Part shown: one piece after another, positions 32,963 through 42,837 of the stretch
Numbering within the stretch: position 1 is the stretch's first letter
How the letters are laid out: each line of letters begins with the position of its first letter
Assembly (NCBI RefSeq): GCF_017916325.1
Contig: NC_090164.1
Span: 665,501 to 729,500 of the forward strand
Reading direction: 5' to 3'
DNA: 64,000 nucleotides
From: Leishmania martiniquensis
Taxonomy: Eukaryota > Euglenozoa > Kinetoplastea > Trypanosomatida > Trypanosomatidae
The notes under the pieces: model-generated
The model's database searches: none
The model's input: the letters and a program-made list of their open reading frames with translations, nothing else
What the model was told of the DNA's origin: nothing
Made by a program: the position numbers and the translations under genes

Positions 32963-33334
32963 TCAGCGATGCGCGTGGAAGTCCATAGGCTCCGTGCCAA
33001 AGGGGCACTCAGCCGTGCCCGGCGGTGCCCACACGTCTTTGGGCAGCGTCGTTCCGCACCACGCCTCTGCGGCAGGGCATAGCCGCACACATTCTTCCAT
33101 TGCCCATGAGGGGTTCGTGAGGCAGGGGTTGAACTGGGCAATCAACCGCGGCAGTGCATCGGGAAACTTATCTACACGCTGCGTTGAGGTCGCCAACTGT
33201 TCCTCGTCTGCTGTTGTCGAGGTCAAATTAGCTTCATTGTAACGGCACACAGACTCCAGGAGAGCTGTGCGGATTCGAAGCGTGCCGCCGCTGCTGCTGC
33301 TGCTGCCGTGGGGCGTGTCCTTTCGACCTTGCAT
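32963..33334 (-). CDS. Small hypothetical protein, 123 residues, cysteine-containing C-terminal half
   Basis: ATG 33334 gives 123 residues; the frame above it is GT-repeat translation and has no ATG. After a short basic start comes a Ser run (residues 11-15) encoded by an AGC repeat, then helical sequence (RIRTALLESVCRYNE, then FPDALPRLIAQF). A Cys cluster follows at residues 71, 82, 86, 93 and 110, with FNPC, MEECVRLC and EAWCG. The spacing is not the twin Cx9C of standard CHCH proteins. No family is recognised. The composition is mixed and protein-like, and all neighbours lie on the same strand. It could be a small kinetoplastid-specific mitochondrial or redox protein, but that is a guess. 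Confidence 0.58.
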   Translation of the reverse strand: MQGRKDTPHGSSSSSGGTLRIRTALLESVCRYNEANLTSTTADEEQLATSTQRVDKFPDALPRLIAQFNPCLTNPSWAMEECVRLCPAAEAWCGTTLPKDVWAPPGTAECPFGTEPMDFHAHR

Positions 33335-34270
33335 GCTGACGCAATCATACGCACATACACACACACACAGAGGACACCGGGAGATCGTCTGCAAGTCCTC
33401 TCCGTTCCGAACGGACAGGAAGCTAAGCAAGTAGATGAAAGGGAGATTGGGCTGGTGCCGTCGATACGGCAGTGGAGAGATCGCGTGCGAGAGCCGCGAG
33501 GCTTCACGGTACGGTGGTCGCAGGCGCTAGGGCAGTGACGAAGTGAGTAGGGGGAGGGCGGGCAGGCTAAGGGATACAAACACGCGCCGACGTGTGGTAC
33601 GCCACAGCCGCCTCTGCCTCCGCTTTTTTTCTCCCGTTTCGAAGCAGCTCAAGTGGGTAGAGGCCCAGCTTGGGGGGGGGCGTCGGCGAACAGCAACGGA
33701 GCGAACGCAGAAAGAGGAGTGGAGATAGTGAGAAGTGGATGTCATTGGTGTGAAAGAGAAAGAGGGGAGAAGAGGGGTCGCGCAGAAGGCCAGCAGCACG
33801 GAGGGAGGGGGGGGACATGGAAACCACCTCCTCGTCCGTCTCGTCCTCCTTCCCCTCCTCTCCACATCTGTTCTCCTGTCGTTATAGCTCAAGCCCACCG
33901 TCGGCAGGGCAGCTGCAGCAGCGGGGAAGGGGACGAAGACGGGGTAAAAGCGAAAAGGGGCGCGTGCTGCGACGCACAAGCTCTCATTGCACCTGAGACG
34001 GCCCTTGACCCCACTCCCTTTTTTCTTACTTCGCAGGCTCGACTTTTCGCATTTCCATGCATGTGTGTCTGTGCAGAATCAGCAGCCAACGCTATCCGGC
34101 ATGTGGCCCATCCTGCAACATGCGCGTCTACAATACGCACGTACGTGCGCAGCAGTGCACATGACAGCCACTGCCACGGGCGACCCTTGAGAGTCCTCTG
34201 GGAAGCGGCGCAGCGTGCGCTGCTACTCATTTTTTCTTCCCGCTTGTACGCGCCTCCCCATCCGTTTCGC
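33335..34270. other. Intergenic region between the low-complexity gene and the small gene
   Basis: No gene seen. The part near 33335 should be the 5' UTR of the 123-residue gene and has a CA run (33353-33370). Purine-rich plus-strand blocks at 33690-33775 are candidate pyrimidine tracts. The part near 34270 should be the 3' UTR of the low-complexity gene. Confidence 0.55.
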
Positions 34271-37200
34271 TCAACGGCCATCGCCACAGCGCCGGCGCTG
34301 CGCGTCCCCGCTCGACTTCCCCACTGGTATTCGTGGCGTAGGCTCGGGTACGTGTATGTGCGGCTCGGACTCGTCTTCGTCCTCGTCCCACTCGTCCATC
34401 CGCCGGCGCGCCAGCATGGCAGCCGGTATGCTTACGCCACGGCTGCCCGAGCACGACGTCAATGTGCTCCCTCGCGGTGTTTCACTGGATAGCGCAGGCG
34501 GGGCAGCGATGGCCGAGGCGGCTTTTCGCGACGCCTGAGCGTCGCTTCCTTTCGCGGTCGTCAACGCTGACCCAGCGGAGGAGGAGAAAGAGGGCGAAAG
34601 TTCACCACTGGTGGTCTCGGCACTCGCGATGGGGGTGCTTCCGAGGTTGCCATGAATACCGCGAGTTGCCGCGATCGCTGTCACTGGGGCAGCAGAGATG
34701 CCTCTGCTAGTAAGTTGAGCACCGGCAACGCGCGCTTGCGTACTCGAGCCGGCGCTATCCACTCCCGTTTCGGCGGCCGGGCCACTAAAGCGGGAGTGAC
34801 GAGGGGTCGTAGAGGAGCGTGAGGGTGCACGGAGATCGAGAAAGGGACGTGCTTCAGCCGGAAGAACCTGCGCGTAGGGGTTGCCCTGCGCCTGGGTTCT
34901 CCCACGCAGCCCTCGCTCATGATCCCTAGCTGCGCGAGAGAGAAAGACGGAGGTGCTGGTGAGGTCGCCACCCGCGCTGTTGCTGAAGGTCCTGCTCGGC
35001 GTCTCTACGGCGATCATTCGCGACGGATCGGTGTGCGTGCTACGCGGCATCACAGACGGGGCGGCATCACGATCGGCGAGGGGTTTCCGCTCATGCGCCA
35101 GCATCACGGCCTCCAGCAAACGACGCTCGCCCGCAGACAGCTTCATCGCCCCTAACGTGGGCGATTCGAGGTCCTTTGAGTTGGCCAACAGTGACACCGT
35201 TTGCGGTGGTGTCGGGGTAGCCTCCTGTCCTGCAGATACACCACTCTGGCCGCTCCCCGCTACCTCTGCCAACGAGGGCTCGAGGCTCCCGAGGTATACG
35301 CTTGGAGACGAAAGGCGTGGGTGGCTGCTGCCGCGATTAGGCTCGCTCGCTCCGCTACCGTCTAGCAGCGCCTCAGCCGTCGCCAAAGAGGGTACCTCAG
35401 GTGATGAGCGGCACCGCAAGGCAGCAACGGACAGTGGCAAGGCTGGAGAAACGTTATTTGATGAGCGCGACGAGGCGACAACGTTACTGCTGCTGGAACG
35501 CGTTGATGTGTTCAAGGAAACGCTCTCGTACACCAGTACAGGCGACAGACCGCGGCCGTCGTCGCTGGAAGCGTCGTCAATACTCACACAGCCGTTGCTT
35601 GCTGGGGGAGTGGCACCAGACAGGACGCTGTCGAGGTATGCATTCTTTACGACGCGCGGACTGTGGGGTGCGCGAGTGGAGGCGGAGGGGGTAGGTGTAG
35701 CGAGGGCTTGACGATCACGGGTCTCGGGCTCCCCTCGCTCGCGGCTTGGCATTCTAAGCTGGCGTGTGGTGCTGCGTGCTGCAGTGAACGTCGCTGCGGG
35801 CATCACAGTGGAGGTGGATAGCGAAGCCAATGACAAGGGAGGTAGCGACTTTAGTGGGCGCATGGGGGCACAGGTGGATAATGGTGCCGACTCGCTTGTC
35901 ACCGCGGCCGAAGGTGGGGCGGGTGTTGCTGTTGCTGAGTCAGCCGTGACGGCGGCCGGCGTGAGCTGAGCGCCAAACTCTTCGTTGAACCACTCCGAGT
36001 CGGCACCCCAACTGTCGGCGTTAGCGTTACCCAAGGACTCCGTCGTGCCTATTGGCGGTTTACCTACACCGAAGCCGCTCGCGGCGCAGGACGACAGCAT
36101 CGCAGTCTCCAACTTCGCCTTTCCCGGGAGCGCTCCCGGTCTTCTATGATCGTACCCCCGGCGGCTCGCGGAGGCGTCGAGGTGCTTGATGACAGACTCA
36201 TCAAACGCCACGTGGCGTGTCTCCTTGGAGGAATTCGACAGGTGGATACTTTCCTTCGCGGAGAGAGGGCCGGCGCTGGGGCCACCACGGCCAGCCCTCG
36301 CGCCGCCGTGTGGGGTGGGCTCGCCGCAGGTGGGGGGCGCGGGCCCAGTCGCAGAGACGATGCCCACGAGCCCCTTTCGTTTCAGAATGCCATGTGCTGG
36401 AGGAGCGGCCAGCCAAGGCTTGTCGAGGGTTACCGGCCTACCTGTGCTGCGATGGGTCACACGGCGATAAGGGGGAATGCTGAGGGGCGATTGCGGTGGG
36501 GAGGTGCGGCTCTCTTTATCGTCCTTGCTTGGACGAGCAGACGTAGCGACATCACGCGAGTAAATTGAGCGCTGCTCCGGTGCCCTGAAGAACGCAGCGC
36601 CGCTGAAATGCCACACTGGGGAGGACGTGGTGCGGAGGGTGGAAGCCTCGCGTGCGGGAAGGGCGCTCGCATCGCCCATCTGCATAGGGTGCCGGCGACC
36701 ACCGGCGCTCGGAGACGTGCGGTAATGCGACCTGGCAGAAGAGGGAACAGACGTCCGAGCTCGGCGTAGCGCCGCGCGGGGAACCTCAACACCCGCGCCA
36801 TTCTGTCTTGCGGAGGCCGCAGAGACACACTGCAGTGCAGAAGCCCGGCCAGCAATCGGGGATGTAAGGCATCGGTACGGCTCTGCAGATCTGGCTCGGT
36901 GAGTTCGAGGCGCGGAGATGACTCTGGAGGTCGTCCCCCTGCCCTTATCCACGATAAGGGCGGAGCGAAGCGGTGCACTCTGTCCCGAGTAAGCTTCTGC
37001 ACCTTTCCAGGTGGCCGTCGTGCCTCGAGCACTGGCCCCCCAGGTAGCCTGTCGGCCATTACGAGAGGGTGAGGCGGCAGGCGATACCTGTGCGTGAGCC
37101 TGTCCAGCTCGGTACAGCAACTCGTCGTTGGCTGCCGCACGCGGTGTCCTCACCCACGCGAGGGAAGCGAACGGCGGCGGTACCACTGGTGACTTCTCTC

Positions 37201-37288
37201 TTTGGGCAACCCCAAACTCAGGGGCGGCCTTCAGAGCAGGCGCCTGCTCTGAAGGCCGCCCCTGTAAGGGGCCATGCGGCTGCGGCAT
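34271..37288 (-). CDS. Large low-complexity hypothetical protein, about 1,005 residues
   Basis: I do not recognise this gene. The first ATG in the frame is 37288, giving 1,005 residues; the open frame continues 45 codons above it but without ATG. The protein is rich in Ser, Ala, Pro, Thr and Arg and is probably mostly disordered. Short more ordered or conserved-looking pieces are RHVAFDESVIKHLD, DSEWFNEEFGAQLT, GERRLLEAVMLAHERK and, near the end, DEWDEDEDESEPHIHVPEP. The abundance of Ser/Thr with basic patches suggests a cytoskeletal or phospho-regulated scaffold, but nothing proves that. The 46-bp perfect palindrome at 37219-37264 falls in codons 9-24, so the true start could be further in, for example ATG 36685. 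The long open frame supports a real gene. Confidence 0.7.
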   Translation of the reverse strand: MPQPHGPLQGRPSEQAPALKAAPEFGVAQREKSPVVPPPFASLAWVRTPRAAANDELLYRAGQAHAQVSPAASPSRNGRQATWGASARGTTATWKGAEAYSGQSAPLRSALIVDKGRGTTSRVISAPRTHRARSAEPYRCLTSPIAGRASALQCVSAASARQNGAGVEVPRAALRRARTSVPSSARSHYRTSPSAGGRRHPMQMGDASALPAREASTLRTTSSPVWHFSGAAFFRAPEQRSIYSRDVATSARPSKDDKESRTSPPQSPLSIPPYRRVTHRSTGRPVTLDKPWLAAPPAHGILKRKGLVGIVSATGPAPPTCGEPTPHGGARAGRGGPSAGPLSAKESIHLSNSSKETRHVAFDESVIKHLDASASRRGYDHRRPGALPGKAKLETAMLSSCAASGFGVGKPPIGTTESLGNANADSWGADSEWFNEEFGAQLTPAAVTADSATATPAPPSAAVTSESAPLSTCAPMRPLKSLPPLSLASLSTSTVMPAATFTAARSTTRQLRMPSRERGEPETRDRQALATPTPSASTRAPHSPRVVKNAYLDSVLSGATPPASNGCVSIDDASSDDGRGLSPVLVYESVSLNTSTRSSSSNVVASSRSSNNVSPALPLSVAALRCRSSPEVPSLATAEALLDGSGASEPNRGSSHPRLSSPSVYLGSLEPSLAEVAGSGQSGVSAGQEATPTPPQTVSLLANSKDLESPTLGAMKLSAGERRLLEAVMLAHERKPLADRDAAPSVMPRSTHTDPSRMIAVETPSRTFSNSAGGDLTSTSVFLSRAARDHERGLRGRTQAQGNPYAQVLPAEARPFLDLRAPSRSSTTPRHSRFSGPAAETGVDSAGSSTQARVAGAQLTSRGISAAPVTAIAATRGIHGNLGSTPIASAETTSGELSPSFSSSAGSALTTAKGSDAQASRKAASAIAAPPALSSETPRGSTLTSCSGSRGVSIPAAMLARRRMDEWDEDEDESEPHIHVPEPTPRIPVGKSSGDAQRRRCGDGR
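37219..37264. repeat. Perfect 46-bp palindrome without spacer
   Basis: The left arm 37219-37241 and the right arm 37242-37264 are exact reverse complements, 23 bp each, with no loop. The arms are GC-rich (core CGGCCTTCAGAGCAGGC) and both strands translate to the same peptide, GRPSEQAPALKAAP, in the matching frames. Base pairing stops at the next bases out (37218 and 37265). It lies about 24 bases inside the first ATG of the 34271-37288 gene and would form a strong hairpin in its mRNA. Confidence 0.97.
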
Positions 37289-40200
37289 ACACTTGCGGCT
37301 GCAGCGCCCGAAAAAGGGGAGGGGAGGAGGATCGGGAAGGAAACGGATCAGAGAGCCGCTGGTTTCCACTCGACACCAGGACAGGAGGGGGGAGGAGAAA
37401 ATCGATGCGTCTTGTGAGCTCACTGGACGTGTTCTTCACTTTGTCTATTGTGTGCACAGATGCGCTTACTCGTGTCGTGGCGATACTGGGGGAGAGAGGG
37501 GGAAGGGAGAAAAAGGGGAGAGGAGGGGGATGAGGCGGCGATACGGGCAGAGGGCCAAAGGGACTTGTGCTTGTGTGTGCGTATTTCAGAGAGGTGGAGA
37601 GAGCGGGAGGGGGTTACATATATATCGGCGGTGAACGAGAAAAAAAGAAGATGCAACAGCAAGAACCGTCTACAATTCTACGAAAGACTGCGCAAGCGTT
37701 GGTGTAGGGGTGGGTGCGTGGGATAGCGGAGGAGGGGCGGGGGAAGGGAGGGTGGAGGATGCCGGCAAACGAGAGAGAGACAGTAGGAAGGGGTTTTTTG
37801 CATTATGTGTCTAAAGCACCGAGTGGTGGTACAGGGTGGTAAGACGAAGAAAACGAAAAAAAGATGATGCAGTGGGAGTGTGAAGTCCACTGGTGTAGCG
37901 CGAGAGCACACAAAGCCGAAGACACGGAATAGAACCGCCCACAAGAACGCACACGCAGACGCAGAAGAAAAGCGAACGGCAAACGAGGCGGAGCCCTCAA
38001 AAATCGCACCCAAGAGAGGATAAGCCCCCGACAAAAGAAAAAGCGAAACAGTCCGAGCTAAAGGTGCTTTCGCTTTAGATCGTTACGTTTATGCATATGG
38101 TATTCCTCTGACTGCGCAATATATATATATATATGCATATCTGCTTGCCCGTGTCTGTGCTTGTGTGCGTGTCTGTCAGTGAGAGAGGTATGGCTTCAAG
38201 TGTGCATGTAGGCTGTGGTGCAGCGTCAAGAGTGTGTTGTGTGGATAAGAGAAAATAATATGAGTGCCTGAGACAGAGAGGGGCAGGGGTGGGGGTGGGA
38301 GGTGGGGTCAAGGAGAAACACAGAAGAGGCGCATACACAGCCAGCAGGGAGAAAAAGCAGCGGGCCTGAGCTTACCCACAACAGGACGAAGAAAAAATGG
38401 TGGGGAAAGAGAAGCGAGAAGGTCGGGGGCGAGCAACGCGATGAAGCACACACACGGCGCCCCCCGCACACACCTACAGAGAGAGAACTGCACGTGCGGT
38501 GGGAGATAGCCACACGGCGCGGGACCAGTGGAGAAGACGATGAAAGGACTTCGGAGGAATATGAGGTGTGCGTGTGTGCGCCAGGGGGAGGGGGAGGGAA
38601 GGAAAAGCCAAGCCGGACAACAGACCGCGAAAAAAACCCAAAGCGGCCTCAGCACAGGCATGCACACACACATACACAGCGAGCGAGAGAGAGAGCGACA
38701 CACGCACACAGAAGGGAAACAGAAAAGGGAGAAACGGGCAATATACAGCAGGAGAGGGGGGCACAGCAACAATACTTGTGTGTGTGTGTCTGTGTGGGAG
38801 GGCGGGAGGGACACAGAGAGATTGTGTAGAAAGGAATGATTGGCACTCTCCCACACACACTTCCACAGACGCGGAATAAAAAAAGAGAAGGCAACAGAAA
38901 GAGCGTCCTCCGTACTATATATATATATAGATATGCGTGTATATGTGAAGGACCTTCCTCAGCCCCACAGCGATCTTGGATACACGTCACGTGCAAGGCG
39001 GTGAGCTACGGATAAAGCTGTGGGGGGGGGTAAGAGAGGAGTAGAGATCAAGCACACACACACAAAGACGTGCCCTATGTATAATGACTGGGTGGCGTAC
39101 GGAATAAAGCTTGGGGGTTGGAGGAAAGGCACAATGAGCGAGGGGGCAAGATGTGAGGGAGGGGGGAGAGCAGCGCATGCGTGTGTGTGTGTGTGCGCAG
39201 TGTTTTTTTTTTCGCAGGCAAAGATGGTACAGAAGAGGGGAGAAGCCAAGCAACGATGGAGAACGTCGACATAGGGACTTTGCGGGCTAGGGAGGTATTG
39301 ATAGCGATCATGCGTGCGCACACGACCTCGCCGTTTTCATGAGAAATGAGCCGGCCAGAAGACGGCCACTGCAGACGATGCATGCACCCCCCTTTCCATT
39401 CGAATGAAAGGAGGGGAGAAGGACAGGCAAGGGTGAGGTGCAACGCAGCAGAAGGCGTGCAGGAGCGACGCGCGGCCTAGGGTTCGAAAGAGGGGACCGC
39501 GGAGAGGTCAAGGCACCACCATTCCTGCTACTATGGCCATTAAAAAAATACTATCCGCATCACACCTCGCAATCTGACCCGCCTGTCAGACGTCGGCTTC
39601 CGTCTGTCCACGTCTTCTCCAGGCTCTCGCCACTCCTTTACGCACCCACTCGTGTTGCACGTTCTCGTCTGTTGTGCCACCTGATGTGCACTGTTTCTCT
39701 TCAAACAAAGCACCCTGTGCAGACGACCTGATCATACGACGAGGGGGGAAGGGTGAGCAGAATCGGCCATTGAGGGCGTACACTGATATGTGCGCGCAAG
39801 GTTTCTGTACCTTGCCTAAGGATCGCCACATGTAAATAAATTTGCTGACTCATCTGATGGTGGGCGTGCGCACTTTGCATCATATGCCTGTTGTACTTCG
39901 CTAAGCGGTACTGCCTTTCCCATCTTCAGGAGGAGAGTCTCGAGGCAGAGGCGCAGCGCGAACCTCTTCGGTCATCCTTCAGTGACAGCCACCTATGCAG
40001 CGCCACAAATCTCTCAGCATAGTGAGCAGTCCATAGAGGAGCAGGACAGTGGACAAGAGGAGACACGCAGTCAGCTGAGTAGGATACGGCATGTGAATCG
40101 GGAAAAGACGGGTGCAGCTACAAAAGGCAACGCCGCGCAGTGGTGGCACGGGGAAGGAAAAGCTTGAGAGTTGGGGTCACGACAGCACCACACAAGATGC

Positions 40201-40797
40201 GCACCCTCACCTCCCTCCCTCCCACACACACACACACACAGAAGCACACAAGTAGATACGAAGACATGTGTACCAACATATTGTACAACAACGACGGGAA
40301 TGAGGAGCAACGCAGAGCCGAGGGAGGAGGAGGGGGAGGGGAAAGGAGTTGACCTCTGCGTATGCCCATCGCTGTCCGATCTCTTTTCACTTTACGCGAG
40401 CACAGTACATCAATTCACGAGATGCAAATCACGCAGAAAAAAGGGAGGAGCACCACTCAGAGAGTCGAGGAGGAGACAGTTGCGAGAGGAAGAGCGGACG
40501 AGCCAGCGCGAAGCACCGGAGAGCGCACAGAAACCGCTGCGGCCCACACCTCTTCCTTTCTCTTCCTAATGCGAATGGGGTCATGAGGAAATAAGTAAAT
40601 AAAAAAAAGAAAAGGGCAGCGAAAAAAAACAGTGGGGAAGGGAGAGAGAGAGACAGACAGACAGACAAAAAAAGCCCGATCGTCATCACACCGACACACA
40701 CACACACCTCCCCCTTCTCCCTTTCGATTGGTCGCCCTCTCACTCTCTCCCCCCTCCCAGAGAGGTAAGCGCGTGGGAGGAGGTCCGGCTATCCTCT
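37289..40797. other. Long intergenic region between the TM9SF and low-complexity genes
   Basis: This is 3.5 kb with no supportable gene. The part near 37289 should be the 5' UTR of the low-complexity gene, with purine-rich plus-strand blocks at 37485-37535 and 37725-37760 as candidate pyrimidine tracts. The rest should be the 3' UTR of the TM9SF gene. It is crowded with simple repeats: AT runs (38119-38134, 38916-38932), CA/GT runs (38661-38700, 38777-38792, 39051-39064, 39181-39197, 40223-40242) and several purine runs. Open frames on both strands are translations of these repeats. Confidence 0.6.
38119..38134. repeat. AT dinucleotide run
   Basis: A pure AT dinucleotide run lies in the putative 3' UTR of the TM9SF gene. 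Similar AT runs occur at 3291-3306, 8631-8654, 38916-38932, 43164-43180, 43430-43470 and 56920-56965, always between genes. Confidence 0.85.
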
Positions 40798-42837
40798 CTA
40801 GTCGATCTTGATGCTGCCGTAAATCTTGCGCACAAACACGATCGAGGCTATGACGCCGACGGCGCCAGCCGCCATTCCGTACATGTACGACACCATACCC
40901 ATATAGGCAAAGAAAACCACCGCAGAAGCGAAGCTGCCCACGGAAACATGAGAGGCGAAAAAGACGAGCGAAATGCAGAGCATATGCAGGCCGGCACCGC
41001 CCGGCACGAGATACGCGATCCACCACCAACGATGATTCTCGTAGCATAGAACGTAATACAGGCACGAGATGGTAACGAGAGCGCAGACGAGAACCCAAAT
41101 GCACGTCGTCACGGCGAGAAACCCAAACGAGTAGTAAATCTGCCCCTCCCACAGGTCCTGCATGATGTAATAGAGCTCAATGACGACAACAATAAGCGGC
41201 ACAGCTGGCCAGAAGACGCACAAAAAAATGGGCTTGTTGATCCAATTTTGCGTCGGAATCTCGCGAGCAAGGCGGCCGACCCGCGTTGGGTTCGTGATGG
41301 GCTGCTGGCGGAAAGCGAAGGTGCCACCTAGCACGGTCAGTGGCAAACTCACGGCCACAAAGAGCATCAGCACTTCCAACAGCGTCATGAACGGGATGGC
41401 AGTCGTCGCGCCGTGCGCTTTGTTGATGACGAGGATGAAGAAGTACATGAGCAGCAATGCACCCGGCAGTGTGAGGCTACAGGTAAAAACGTGCTTCCAC
41501 GCCCGGCAGTTGAGGTATTGCAGGAGCACACCGCAGACGTAGCCGCTAATGAATGATGTGAAGACGGCAGTCAGCAGGAGCGTTGTGAGCAGCGCGCCGC
41601 GCCGAGAGGGAGAGAGAAAGCCCATAAGTGCAACGACGAGCACCACACCAACGGTCGTAAGGATTTGAAAGCCATTGGCGACAAAGATGGCAAGCCAGTT
41701 CGCGTGCTGTGGCGGGCGGAATACGTCGGCATGGACCAGCTTCCACCCCACCTCCTCCTGCAGGTCTTCAGGGTCTTCGGAGTTGTATCGGTTGAAGTCC
41801 TTGTGCAGCGCCCGAAGCAGAGCCCCCACTACTGCACTTCCGATGAAGAGCATCACCATGAGCGAGAGGATAATGAAGAGGATGTGCCCGGCAGGGGCGG
41901 CAGCGGCAGCGGCGGTCAGATAGAAGTCCCAGCGCGTTGCCCACTTGATGGTCGGGTTCGGCCGCCACTTGACACTGTAAGTCCAGTACACACTCGTGTT
42001 GCTGTGCATCACATCCTTCATCTTGAGGTTGCGCGTTAGCGCCAGCGCCTCCGGTACGACGTCCATCTCGTTGTTGCATTCCTGCAGATCATCCCAGGCG
42101 ATGCTCCTGGCCTTGACCTCGATGAAGACCACGATATACTTCCTATCTGCCTCCGCCGTCGCGGAGGTCGTCTTGCTGTCGTTGTTGTAGTGAATGGTAA
42201 AATCGAGGTGGTTGTTGAGCAGCGCCGACTTGTCGCTGGTGCACTTCGCTGGCAGGCCAAGCGGAAACCCGCGCTGCGCGTAGATCTTCACGTCTCTGCC
42301 GAGTTTCTTGGCGCACTCGTTCATCTGCGTGTTCTCCGGGTCGGTGGAAAAGACGGGCAGATTGTCGATGTTCATGTGTACGCGGTACCACTGATTGATC
42401 ATCTTGGTGAGATTTTTTGATCTTTTACTCCGAATTTTTTCCGTACTGGCGGCGAAGTCGCAGTTCGAGAGTGGCATGCACTTCACGTCCTTCTTCATCA
42501 CGGCGGTGTAGAGCGAGTTCAGCATGCGGTCTCCCCATATAATTTCGCCAATGGACTCCTCCTTGAACTCTAGCGTCGCCGGTTGGCAGAAAGGCATTTT
42601 TGTGTAGTCGATAGGAAACATCTCCGACGAGGATCGCAGCGTGTTCACCATAAACTGAACGGTCTCGCCCTCTTTGTACGCCTTCTCCGCCGCGCCTGGG
42701 ACATAAAAGGCACTTGCGGGTGTCGCGCGCGTGACGAGTAGCTGCGGTACCACCATCAAGAGGAACAGCCGCAGTAGATGCCTCGCACCACCACTATCGC
42801 TGCAGCAGGGTGGCGCACATCGGGCGGAAGCGGACAT
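40798..42837 (-). CDS. TM9SF/EMP70 family nonaspanin, endosome-Golgi membrane protein
   Basis: This gene encodes 679 residues from ATG 42837; codons above it lack signal-peptide character. A signal peptide is evident (LLRLFLLMVVPQLLV, with likely cleavage after TPASA), followed by the family opening FYVPGAAEKAYKEGETVQF. A lumenal domain of about 330 residues comes next. Nine hydrophobic segments follow, in the TM9 pattern, with YENHRWWWIAYLVPGG near the end. The C-terminus is YGSIKID, whose K-I-D fits the K-x-D/E Golgi retention signal known for this family. TM9SF proteins act in sorting and surface delivery of membrane proteins with Gly-rich membrane segments. Length and layout are typical and no break is seen. 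Its neighbour upstream is the SYS1-like Golgi gene. Confidence 0.95.
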   Translation of the reverse strand: MSASARCAPPCCSDSGGARHLLRLFLLMVVPQLLVTRATPASAFYVPGAAEKAYKEGETVQFMVNTLRSSSEMFPIDYTKMPFCQPATLEFKEESIGEIIWGDRMLNSLYTAVMKKDVKCMPLSNCDFAASTEKIRSKRSKNLTKMINQWYRVHMNIDNLPVFSTDPENTQMNECAKKLGRDVKIYAQRGFPLGLPAKCTSDKSALLNNHLDFTIHYNNDSKTTSATAEADRKYIVVFIEVKARSIAWDDLQECNNEMDVVPEALALTRNLKMKDVMHSNTSVYWTYSVKWRPNPTIKWATRWDFYLTAAAAAAPAGHILFIILSLMVMLFIGSAVVGALLRALHKDFNRYNSEDPEDLQEEVGWKLVHADVFRPPQHANWLAIFVANGFQILTTVGVVLVVALMGFLSPSRRGALLTTLLLTAVFTSFISGYVCGVLLQYLNCRAWKHVFTCSLTLPGALLLMYFFILVINKAHGATTAIPFMTLLEVLMLFVAVSLPLTVLGGTFAFRQQPITNPTRVGRLAREIPTQNWINKPIFLCVFWPAVPLIVVVIELYYIMQDLWEGQIYYSFGFLAVTTCIWVLVCALVTISCLYYVLCYENHRWWWIAYLVPGGAGLHMLCISLVFFASHVSVGSFASAVVFFAYMGMVSYMYGMAAGAVGVIASIVFVRKIYGSIKID

